Shown piece after piece: positions 41,707-54,300 of a DNA stretch of 64,000 nt. The translations under genes were made by a program, and so were the position numbers. The DNA is from Leptodactylus fallax. Lineage: Eukaryota > Chordata > Amphibia > Anura > Leptodactylidae. The first letter of the stretch is position 1, and each line of letters begins with the position of its first letter. Where the stretch lies: contig CAMRHE010000157.1 of NCBI GenBank assembly GCA_947044405.1, forward strand, positions 3,672,501 through 3,736,500, read 5' to 3'. The notes beneath the pieces are model-generated. The model was not told where the DNA came from, ran no database searches, and saw only the letters and a list, made by a program, of their open reading frames with translations.

Positions 41707-42359
41707 ATGGCAAAAGGCTTCTATGTGACCAAGCTCGTGGCCTTTGTCTGCATCTTCTTTGCCATTGCTGCAGTGGCCACAGTAATAGCTCTGGCAGTTG
41801 TTTATGCGAATGAGAAGAACAACAATAAGGTAGAAAATGGAGGAACAACTATAAGCAGCACCACTACAACCAGCACTCCGACCACCACATCAACGACCAC
41901 CACCACCTCCAGTAGAAGCACATCATCAGTAAAACCTGTGACCACAACTTCTACATCCAATGAAGTATGGGATAAATATCGGCTTCCAGAAAATCTAGTA
42001 CCAGAACACTATGATATTGACCTCAGACCTATTTTAACAAAGAATGCCGAAGGATTTTATATTTTTCATGGGTTCAGCAAAGCCTATTTCACATGTAAAA
42101 CACCAACACGACATGTAATTATTCACAGCAAAAAACTCAATTATACAGCGGATCCAGTGCTCACCGATGCAGATGGCAATGAGATCAGCACAAGCAAATA
42201 CTTTTTAGTGGAGAAGACCAATTATCTAGTATTACCACTGTACCATTTACAACTGAAGCCTGAGACAAAATATATACTTCACACCACATTTGTGGGGGAA
42301 CTGGCGGATGACCTGGCAGGATTTTACCGCAGTGAATATGTAGAAGATGGTGAGACCAA
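41707..42359 (+). CDS. ANPEP: ANPEP copy B exon 1
   Basis: 653 coding bp, donor AA|GTAAGT. It codes the cytosolic tail, the anchor ([20 protein letters not shown]), the Thr-rich stalk, [10 protein letters not shown] and [15 protein letters not shown], the hallmark of the N-terminal beta domain. Confidence 0.95.
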
Positions 42360-45300
42360 GTAAGTATCAGTATAATAATGGCATAAATAATAGGCACTAT
42401 ACTGGTTGTATAAATCTATGTTTCACTTATTTCTTGGAGTGCTGTTCTTTCAACTTCACATAATGTCTGCAAGTTGGAGTGTAGAGTTTGACTTCTGGAA
42501 GTGTTGTATCCACATTTTAAAGAGTCTACTATTACAGTGCTGCTCCATAGCAATTCTGCAATTTGGAGGGTTGGCTTTTTTTATTTTTTAACAACATTCA
42601 CCATATGGTATAAATGATATAGGTCAGTAGAACTATGGTGATGTGAAATGTATTTAGTTTTTCTTCATGTTTTGGTATTTTTGCACAATAAAAACATGTG
42701 TTACCATACTCTAGTTACACTTTTATTGATGGAAATTGTTTTTTTCTGGATTAGTTAACATTTTCATCTATACAATAATGGGGTACACTTTGCTTGTTGA
42801 TCACTTTTTATGCTGTTTCTGGGAGACAGGATGAACAACAAAAAGCAATTCTTGCATTGTGTTTTTCTAAGATGATCATCGTGCAGATTAAAAAAATATA
42901 TATGTATATATTTTTATCATTTAAGTCATGATGTATTACATCTTGTGATTGTTTACTCTATTTCTCATTAAAATGTCTATTCAATAACAGGATCATAGCC
43001 ACTACACAAATGCAGGCCCCTGATGCACGGAAGGCATTCCCCTGCTTTGATGAGCCGGCATTGAAGGCTACTTTCAACATAACCCTCAGAAATAAACCGG
43101 GTTATGTGGCACTGTCAAACATGAATCTTTTAAGTAAGTGTTTCCTGTTATGAAAAATATGTAGAAAATTAAATAAAAGCTCCCCAGTACTCTGTTAATA
43201 AAGAAAGGTTAAAGTATATAAGGCTGAAAGTTTTGTATACGTATAAATTAGGATGAGGTCCCACATTGTGGAAACGCAGCTTTTTTTTGTTGCATATTTT
43301 CTGCTGTTCTTTGAGCCAAAGCCAGGAGTGGATTGAGCAGAAGGGAGAAGTATAAGACCTTCCTATATATTTTCCATTCCTTTTGTAACCATCCTTGGCT
43401 TTGGTTCAAAAAACTGCAGCAAAATCTGGAACAAAAAAAGCTGCGGCCTCAGGATAAAAGTGATGAAGGCAGAATATACTGAATATATATCGGTATGTAT
43501 GTATTTGTAATATCTGCTTAGCTGTAACAGGTAGGTATGGGTCAATTATTTACTCAAACATTTTACTTAAAGGGGTTGTTGGCCTATCCTTAGAATGCCA
43601 GCAGACAAGTTGTTTAAGGGTGCCGCAGAACTTTACAATGAGATTTCAGGGAAATATTGATGCTAAAACAATGCTTTATCATTGGTCCTTATTATGTCAC
43701 CATAATTTCATTTACGTAACAATCCTGAATGCTAAATGTCGGTTATAGTGAATTAAGTTTAATTAAATATAGTCTGTGTAAAATTCATTGCGCGCGATGA
43801 TCTCATGGACTGCAGTTACCAATATATGCTCATCCATAATAAAGAATAAATGGGCATACACATGTAAAAAAAACAACCTTTTGTTGACCACAGCAACCAA
43901 TCCGAGCTCAGTTTGCTTTGGCAGAATGTAAGCGGCGTTGCAATTGGTTGGTAGGTTGACAAGTTTTTGTGTTTGACAGTCTTGATAAATGTGGCCATGC
44001 CACATCTATGTGTGTACTTATAATGCTCTAGACGCCTATTAAACCATCTGCAATAAAATGTTTGCTGAGCTAGATTGTGTTGACTCAAATGATCTTGCTT
44101 CAGATGAGACCACTGAACAGTGGGGGAATGAACAATGGATTGTCTCTACATTCGATAAGACTCCAAAGATGTCAACATATCTGGTGGCCTTTATAGTTTC
44201 GCAGTTTCACTCTGTTGGAGACGATAGGGTAAGTATATACTTTATTCCTTTTAAGAAAAATTCTACTTACATCAATTTACAATACATATATAAAAAACGA
44301 ATGCCAGAAATGAGCCGCACCCCTCTCACTAAACCTGTAAAGTTTTATCAACACTTTGTCAAGAGAAATTGCCAAAATTTCCAGTTTTTTATGCCAGAAG
44401 ACTGATGAACTGCCCTTGATAAATTCCCCGATAGTGTTAACTATGTTTAATAATATTTTGCATAATATATTCCGTTATAATTACATAATGTTTCCTTCTC
44501 CTTTCATGCCTATATTCTGACTCCTACTTGAGTCTGGTTACCGGAGAGCATTCTATTATAGAAGTACAGCTGATTCCTAGACAGTAAGGACTCAACCAAG
44601 CCCTGTGCACAGAAGGGGCACTGCATGACAGTACATGGAACATGTCTGTCTCTTTTAGCATGAAGCCATACAAGCTCCACATTCCACAGTCTCGCTCCAC
44701 ATTCAACCTGAGCGCAGCCAAGCTGAGTGTGCACTGGACTCGGCTGGTGTGGGCTCCCATTCACTTCCAGTGCTGTACTTCGGCTATCTTCAGCCTTAGT
44801 GTACCAGGCAAATAATGACTAATTTTCATTTACTGGCAGTAAAATCAGTGCTGGATATCAACCCCTGAATAGTGGCTAAGCTGATTCAATGACTTCTAAA
44901 GAAATACATATAGGCACTGATGCACATATTAGGATATTTAGTCATTTTACTCTTTTACATCAATATACAGGTTAAAATCTGGGGCCGTAAAAAAGCAATT
45001 GTAGATGAGAAACAAGGAGAGTATGCACTGAATGTCACAAGGCCAATTTTGGAGTTTTTTGAGACATATTATAATGTGCCTTATCCTCTGCCAAAATCAG
45101 GTATGTGTATATATTGCATTTATGTACTATGGTGGCTTGTAATACAAATTGATATATAAAATTATAAAAAGGCGCCCACAGCATCCAAAAAGGTACATTT
45201 ACATGTTCCTAATCATTCTAGTGATGGACCACCCAGGAACCTGTAAGGGGGCGTTCATGCTACCACTGGATGTCCGTTCTGATAGTGTCTGTTAAAAAAA

Positions 45301-48300
45301 AAAAAAAAAAAAAACGCCTATCATAACGGACATTAACAGTTATTTATGCTAAGTTACACCTGTGCTCGATTTCCGTTCTTCTGGTCCACTTGGGGATCCG
45401 AAAAACGGAAACCCAAGCCGCCTAAAAAGTGGTTACTCTCGGAAACCTGCGGACCCCATAGACTATAATAGGACCCGCCCACTTTCCACCCGAAAAATGC
45501 AGAGATGTTTGCAGGGCTTTTTTATCTGCATTTTTTCAAGCGGATTCAGGGACGGAATCCCCTAACAGAATCCGTGCAAAGGTTTGAACCTAGCCTAACT
45601 GTTGTTAATGCTTCCGTTTTTTTAACTGAAATAAATGACGACTGTCCATTACTGTCCGTTAGTCATAGACATTTATGTTAAAAATAACGGACATTTAACG
45701 TCCGCCATAAGTCCATTACTTTGAACAGACAAAAAAAGTCCTGCACCCCGCATTATTATGTCTGCAAAAAAATGGACCTGTGACAGATTTGGTGTAAACA
45801 GACACTAAAGGACAACAGATCAAATCCCATTGAAATCAATGGGACTTTTAACGGATTTATGATGGATCTGTTAGTAGTTAGTATTAAGACACTACTAAGA
45901 CAAAAAAATCAATTTCCTGCACAGATTCACAGACAGCAGATTTTATCTTTTGCATTGCAAGGGGTGAAATTGGAAACAAATCTGAAACCAAAATTGACAT
46001 GCTGCAGATTAGATAATCTGTAGTATGCCCTCAATTATGCTCAGATCTTTTTCCACTAAAACCATATTCCCACATATGGTACTATAAATTGTTATGGCTC
46101 TTCCGTGCAGAATCCACAAGAAAAATTCTGTGAATTTGTCTTGAGGGCAGGGCCAAACAGTGCAAACATGCTACAGAATTTTTGCTGCATTTTAAATGCA
46201 AGTTTCTTTGCAGTTCCCCCATGGGTTTCATGCTTTGCACTGCAAAGATTGAAATTGTCAGGTAATACTCGCAGCAATAATTAAAATGCTGCAGGACTGA
46301 AACCCTACTACAGGTCAACTTGTATTGAAGGTTTTTTTTATTGTCATCTGAATGGGATTTGTTTAAAACTCATTCACAATGCTACTATTGTAAACCACAG
46401 CAGGTTAACTACTGGCTATTTTGTGGCAGATAACTAGCTATGATCATACTGTTTGTGGCCCTGGCCTAACTCTGGATTCGACAAGTAGGCTGAAATATTT
46501 CTTAGTTTTGCTTGTAATATGAGACATAAGTAGATTGAATGAGAAGTGTATTTTGCTGACCAGGGAATTACTGGAATTTTGTGTTCTTTCTATGTTACAT
46601 ATTTCTTTAACATGAAGATGTAGCAGAGTTAGCCTGAATTTCTGCAATTGCTTAAATTGCATAATATGTTATCACAGAAGACAACAAAAAACAATAAAAA
46701 AAAAAACGCTGCGGTTTATCCCGCAGTGCTTTTTTGCTGTGGCCTGCTACGTGAGGCCTTAGCCTTCATTGTTTTTTGTTGATTTCTGTGATAACATATC
46801 ACACTTCAGCAAGTGACTGCATAAGTTCAGGTTAACTCTGCTACATCTGTGTAAGTGTACACAGTACATCAATTTCACATCTAAGGCTGTGTGTGCGGAC
46901 AGGTGTCTAGTAAAATTTGTATTTTAACAATGAGGTCTCTCCCCTAGACCAGGTAGCTATCCCAGACTTCAGTGCGGGAGCCATGGAGAACTGGGGACTT
47001 ATGACATACAGAGAGACTGCACTTCTTTATGACACTCTGGAATCTTCCATTGGTAACAAGGAGCGGGTGCTCACAGTAATAGCCCATGAGATTGCACATC
47101 AGGTTGGCTATCTTATTAATATTTTTTATGTCGTACTTTTCTACATGACTATTAGTGATTAGAAATTCTCTGAAGGTATCAAAACCCCTTCCATTTACTA
47201 GAGGCCACATGGCAACATGTGTCACATGACAGCCCGTTTGTGGCCTGCGACTTGTTGTCACGCAACTATTTTACAACTGCAGTTTGAATCACCAAATTGC
47301 CAAATCACTGATATGTTGCAAGTGAGTTACAATATTTTATACAACCTGAGACCAAAATTCCAACTTTTTGGGATTCTCTGCAGCTGTCAGATGCCTATTG
47401 TGGAGGGTTGCAACACGTTCACATTGATAATCATTAGAAGTAACGTCACAATGCTGTGTAGCCCTAACCATGAACAAAAATTTGCCAGCACAATTCTTAT
47501 AATCATCTTTGTGTGCAAAGTTAATCCACAATAAGGTTAGGGCTACACTGAGACATGTGCTGTGCGACAGCAAGAATTAGACATGTCATGGGACCAAAAA
47601 TATTTCCGCCACATGTTTCTTACTTGCTGTGTGACTTTTTAGAGCTGAGATTTAGCACACAAATCACAGACATGTTCCATGCTAGTCACAGGTCACACTT
47701 GCATTTTGATCTATGACTGGAAATGCACATGCAACTTACAAACGAACATCCAAGAAGCATGTCATGTCATGGATAGCAGTAAGACCCAAATGACAATCAG
47801 TCAGTTAAAGGGGTTACCCGTAGGATAGGCCATACATATCTGATCAGTTTGGGGGGGGGGCCCAACCAGCTGACACAGATCAGCTGTACAGGGCCACTTC
47901 TGGTTCCCATGCTATACACAATATAGGGACAGAAGCAGAAAGCTTTGTGTCATGTGCAGTGGCCAGGCACCCATTGAAGTCAGTGGGAGCTGAGCTGCAG
48001 TGATGACATCTGGCTGCTATACAGGTGACAAAGTTTTCTGCTTCTGGCCCTGTGCTGTGTATCAATCAGGTATTTATGGCCTATCCTAAGGATAGGCCAC
48101 AAAAGCCTTAGACCTGGAAAACCCCTTTAACCACTTCCATACCAGATGCTTTACCCCCATTCCAGACCAGGCACATTTTCAAGTTTTTGTATGTGCGGTA
48201 TTTGGAGAGCTATAACATTTTTATCATTTGCGTTATTCAACTAATTTCTGCGTCTTTTGTCGGTGACACATAGGGCTTTATTTTATGTTGTTTTTATTTT

Positions 48301-51300
48301 TGCATGTGTTTTCATTTTTTTTATATCTGGAAAAATATAAACAAATTTTTTTTTATTTAATAACACAAAGTGCTACTAAAAAACTTTATAAAAAAGTTTT
48401 TACTCTCTGTTACGGTAATTTTTATTTTGTATGGTGTCGTCGGGGGTGAGACTATAACCTTTAATAACGTTTTATTGGTGTATTATTTTATTTATTTTTT
48501 AAATTATTTTATTTGCAATTTTTTTTTTTACTTTTCTATTAATTTTTTTTTTTTTTACATTGTGTCCCCATAAGTTCATAATAGACCTTTGGGGACATCT
48601 GATCACTTTTTTTTTTTTTTTGTTGGGGAGGCTGATTTTCCCTGTAACTGAGGCCGGTACATTTAGCCCCCAGTTGCAGGAGGAATACAGCCTCCTGCAC
48701 ATTACTTTCACATTACTACAGAGCTGATCTGGGTCCTGTAGGACCCAGCAGCTCTAACAGACTCTGATCCCGGTGGATCACGTGACTGCCGGGTCAGAGG
48801 GGAGCCACAAGATGGCGGCACTCATAGCGCTGTATACCCAGTGATCGGGAAGGCAGGGAAGGTAATAAATCTTCCCTGTATTCTCTCTGGGAGCTTGAGC
48901 TGAAGTTACAGCCGGCTTCCCGTTTCAGCAGCTGCACGATTTAGTGCAGCTGCTGATTTCTGCTTGGACATACCGGTACATCCTTGCAGAACTAGACAAC
49001 CAGCTTCTGGATGTAAAAACCCAATGGGTGGTCCGGAAGTGGTTAAGCAAAGTGCAGCAGAATTTTCCTCATATGCATCAAAACTTACAATTTAAAGTAA
49101 GTTTTCAGCAAGATTATCTGTCCATACACCACAGTAACAATGATCACTTCTTCTCTTACTTTTGCAGTGGTTTGGCAATCTTGTAACAATTCGATGGTGG
49201 AATGATCTGTGGCTGAATGAAGGTTTTGCCTCTTATGTGGCATTTTTAGGAGCCGACTATGCAGAGCCCTCCTGGAATATAGTAAGTTACGATTTTCTTG
49301 CAATAGCATAACAAATCTGGATGAGAGGCAGCCATGAAGACTGGACAATAAAAGTGACAGTCCCACAGTCAACATTTATCATCTATGCAAATGATATGTG
49401 ATACATGTTTTATTGTTGGGACCTTCACTTATCACTTCAATTGTGGTCTGTAGCCCCCTAACCATTTCTCCTTACTGCACAAACACAGTGAGGAGAAGAT
49501 GAATTGAGCAGTGGTCAAGTATGCACATTACTCCTTCATTCAAAGTATATGACTGAGATAGCTGAGCTATATATGATCTCCATCAATCCCATAGACTTTG
49601 AAAGGAGACACTGCACGCATGGGCAACCACCACTCCATTATAATTGCTTATTCCAATCGTGCAGGTAGTAGCAGTGGGGCTTTGGAACCCCCATTGCAGA
49701 GATCAGTGAAGGTTCCAGCAGTGAGGTCCCCAGAGGACTGACATATATCACCTATTCTGTTGATATGTGATAAATGTTCACTGTAGATATATTCTTTTAC
49801 ATACAAAGTTAGTGAAATAAAACTTAGCTTTGTGAGTATCCCTTCCATATACCTCCTGTTGTGTGATAAATGTTGATTGTTGATATACCCTTTTATGTAC
49901 AAAGTTATGTATATCTCAATTATAATATTGTACAACTAAAGATCAATAAATCACATGGCTGAATAGGGTATTGGCCTACGTGTTGGAGGATTCCTTTTGA
50001 GAATGCTACTTGTACTAGAGTGAATATGCCATAGAGGCAGACCATGCAACTTGTATGTGGCTCAAGGAGTGAAAGTACCCAAACCTGGTTTGTTTCAACT
50101 CCTTTCCTATGAGATGTCAAAGACAAGTACAGACTCACCTCTCCAGGAACTGCAGTGTTAGCTCACACAGGAGTGGGGAATTGATTCAAGCGTCATGGAA
50201 ATGGTACAGAAGGGAAATCAAACACCAGGGCTTTTTGTCCTGGGTGGGAAAACCTGACACATAATGGGCTAGAACAATTTTGATCTTTGTGGCGGGGTCC
50301 CCTTTCATCTGTGTACACTACTAGCTATGCCACTGGTCACTTAGCTCCTATAGATATAACCTGAACCCCCACTAGTATTCTTATAGGCTAAGATACAGGA
50401 AAATGTGTTACATTTCTGCATAACATAATACAGGACACTAAAAACTAATAATAATGCCTTTGTTTATAATGATATGTCCTGTATACATATATGAGATATC
50501 CATAATAACTAGTATGTTGATCTTCCCTGACGGTTGCAATCCCCAACACAACCACACAGACATCAAATGAAAGGAATTGGTTTGCCGATTTTGAAATATA
50601 CTGAATTTTGACAAAAATGACATGCTGTACAATAAAACTTTATTGTCACAATTACAGAAAGACCTGATAGTGCTTTCTGATGTCCACCAAGTGATGGCTG
50701 TTGATGCTTTAGCCTCTTCTCATCCACTCACTTCAAGGGAAGAAGATGTGAACACTCCATCAGAAATAAGTGCACTTTTTGATTCCATCACTTACAGTAA
50801 GGTAAATTGTTTAACATACTTAAGCACATACATATATGCACTTGTTTAACATACTTAAGCACACACATGCATACACTTGTTTAACATACTTAAGCACACA
50901 CATGCACAGACTTGTTTAACATACTTAAGCACACACATGCACACAGTTGCTAGCCACATGTAGTGCCCGTCTCACAGACCCAACCTAAAGACTCTGTATT
51001 CTGTATTGCACAGCTTTCCCAATGGACAGAGTTGCTTAATCCAAGACACTTGTTATATCTAAAGGGTAAAAGCCTAAAAAGAAGGGAGAGTATTAAGGCT
51101 AGACTGATATTTCTCATTTATACCTCACATTCCAATTTAATCCACTCCTGGTTTTGACTAAAAAAAAAACCTGCATTAAAAACTGCACCAAAAACAGTAA
51201 CAGAAACTGCATGTTTTTGTGCAGTCAGAGGTAAAGGCCCCATGTTGATTTTTTTTTCTTTTTTTTGTTGCCAGGAGTGGATTGAGCAGAAGGGAGAAGT

Positions 51301-54300
51301 ATAAGAGCTTCCTACATATTTCCCATTCCTTTTGCAACTGCTCCTGGGTTTGGCTCAAGAAACCGCAGCAAAAGCAGCTTTTCTGCAAATTGGGGCCTCA
51401 GGGCCTCAGCCAGAAGTGGTTTTGAAAGAAATGGGATGTACAGATATAACAAAGTTTAAAGGCGTTATCCGGTTTCTAGTATTGATGTCCTATGGAATAG
51501 TGCTGCAGTACCTACACTTGTCGCTACAGTTTGTACAGTGAGTGAGGCTAGGCCATCAATACCAGAAACCAGATAACCCCTTTAACATTACAGTCAACAA
51601 GTTAAAGTGTAACTGTCATTAAAATTTTGTATTTTATATGGGGGTACATATTTAAAGGAGTTGTCTAAGAACTAGTAAAATTGGATACTGACAACTAGCT
51701 GAGCTTTGCTAAGGAGACTTTTTCCAGTCTACAGCATGTATGGTGTGTGTTAAACACACTGGCCTAGATTTAGGCCTCCTGCACACGACCGTAGTGGTTT
51801 TTACTGTCTGCAAATACTGATCTGCAAAACACGTCAGTATGTCATCCACAAAAAAAGACTTGTATGATCCCCTACACTTGTCAGTGTCAGAAATGCTAAC
51901 ACAAATAGGACATAATTTACGGTTGGATATGGCACGGACACACAGCTGCAAAACTGGGGTCGTATATATGGGTCCATGTGTCTGTGAAAACACACCAGAT
52001 TCATCACAGGCATATCGGGTGTATCTTTATATCACCTTTCAGCTGACTTAATTTGAGCCTACATTTTACCACATAATCTGGGAACATTTTTCACGCATTG
52101 TGGCACATTTAAGCCATGCCCTCTTTATCTGAGCATCCACACCCACATGACTAGCAAAAATTTTAGCCCAAACTAGATTTGTCCTGCTGTGCCAAAGATG
52201 CGCCACATTGTGCCAAAGGTGCACCACATTTATACCTGTGTATAGTTGTAACCACAATAGTAAATATGGGTGACTGACTTTGGCTCCTTAGCCTGTCTCT
52301 ACTGTCCCTGCCTAGTGGCACAGTGACTATAACATCATCTAGCGTTCATGTTTGGAGAACACCTAACATAGGCAGAGGAGCTTCTGATGTACTTTTCATT
52401 TGGCTATTAATTTGGTTAAGTGAAAAATCTTAAATTAAGTTATAAAGGCAAGTAGTCGGATACTGGACCAAATCTGTATATTAAAAAGCCAGGCTTTACA
52501 CATTCATGCCCACCTAAATAGAAGTTACAGTAGAGCTTCTCTTAATGGTACACAGAACTTTGTCCCTGTCCCAGAGTATTATCAAGTATTCACAGCAGGT
52601 TTTCCCCATCCCTGTATCAATGTGTCTGAAGACAGCACTAGTATGCACTCTCTGCCTTTAGTAACCGTCTGTGACCATTTCTACAAAAAATAAAGTGAAG
52701 TAATTAAAATGTAATGTTTATTAATTTATTTAAAAATATATTAGCCATAAGGTGAATGGTGCTTGCACATGACCCCCTTTAACTTTAAAAGAACGTCCGT
52801 TGTGTCCTTAACATAAGATGGTAACTCCAGAACAAATGGCCTTAAAATTTGATCAACATACAGGCTTATATTCTGGGTAAGACTGTTAATACCAGACACA
52901 ATCGGACGCCCCTTCAGGGGCCATGTATCTTTGACAGACTATAGAAGGAGGCAAGTTGTGTTCTATCTGGACAGAGAAATTCATATTTGGCATCATCGAT
53001 CGATCTGGAATGTTTGGCCTCTTGAAGTATCGCTTAAGTTCCCTACTAAATCTATCAGAAGGGTTGGTCTGTAGCTTGTTATAACATTTGTCATCGTCTA
53101 AAATCGCCCTACACATAGAGATGTATTGGTCCCAGTCCATGACGACGACATTGCCCCCTTTATCAGAGGGTTTTATAACAATGTTGTCGTCATTTTGTAA
53201 TGACCTAAGACCAACAGTCTCATCAGTTGTTAAGTTAGCAGTGCGAGGCATACAAGAGATATCAATCAGTTTCAACTGATTTACAACCACTTGTAGAAAG
53301 ACATCCAAGGGTGTCCCCTCCCCAACCGGAGGCATCCTTGTGGAGGACAGCCTCAAGCTGGAGATTGGGCCCTCACCTAGATGCCTCTCTCCTTCAGAAA
53401 AGAGGGCACACAAATTATCGAAGTCAACCTACAAAATTTCCCTCCAGCATTTATTGTGCCCATACATGAGGTTTGGACATGTGCATGGACTCTGTATTTT
53501 GGCTGAGAGGGGAATTGGCAGGTTCAGACACATTTGTCTCTTTCATTGTAACCATTTCAACAGAAGACAATGTAATATTAGGTGGACCTTTGGGGATTTC
53601 TTGAACAATCTGAATTGAGGGACACTCGTTACCTATAATAGAAATTCATGGTCATCTAGATAACTTCTACTCAGAATAGGGAGTTTATCAGCCATCTTCT
53701 TTGGAGTGGCCTGCTGGGGGAGCAGTATATCAACCAGGGACAGAAATAAACTTGACAAGCTGATTAGAAGGGCCAGCTCTGTCCTGGGGAGCCCCCTGGA
53801 CCCAGTGCAGGTGGTGGGTGACAGAAGGATACTGTCCGTGGTGAGCTCCATGCGGGAGAATAACTCCCATCCCATGCATGAGACTGTGATTGCACTGGGC
53901 AGTGCTGTCAGTGACCGACTGCTCCACCCTAGGTGTGAGAAGGAGCGCTATCGGAAGTCTTTCCTCCCCACTGCGGTTAGGCTGTACAACCAACACCGGC
54001 CTAAGCGGAGATCATTACATACAGAGAACTGAAATATCTTTCTGCCTGTTAAATCCCCCCCCCCCCCCTGCTACGTCCTATCTGTCTGTCTGCTATTAAT
54101 GTAATGCCTCTCACCTTGGAACATTCCTGTACATGTTGTATTTGTATTTGTATCTGCTTATCTTATCTTATCTTTGCTGCTGTAACACACTGAATTTCCC
54201 CATTGTGGGACTATTAAAGGACTATTATTATTATTATTATTATCTGATGGCACAGTAGTAGGGTTGAGTGCATACTTTATCTAGTGGATGTATGTTCCCG

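Larger units (their letters stand above)
45101..46947 (+). other. Intron 4 of copy B
   Basis: Contains nested palindromic MITEs at 45247-45720 and a hairpin at 46615-46855. The stretch 45720-46600 shows no gene; words such as TTTTGCATTGCAA and GCAGATT suggest more decayed MITE sequence. Confidence 0.65.
47103..49167 (+). other. Intron 5 of copy B
   Basis: Holds a MITE (47804-48130) and a TTAA-flanked element (48127-49046). The remaining 47103-47800 shows no gene. Confidence 0.7.

Noticed and set aside
41603..41848. Antisense 81-codon frame over exon 1
   Set aside because: Shadow of the ANPEP coding strand.
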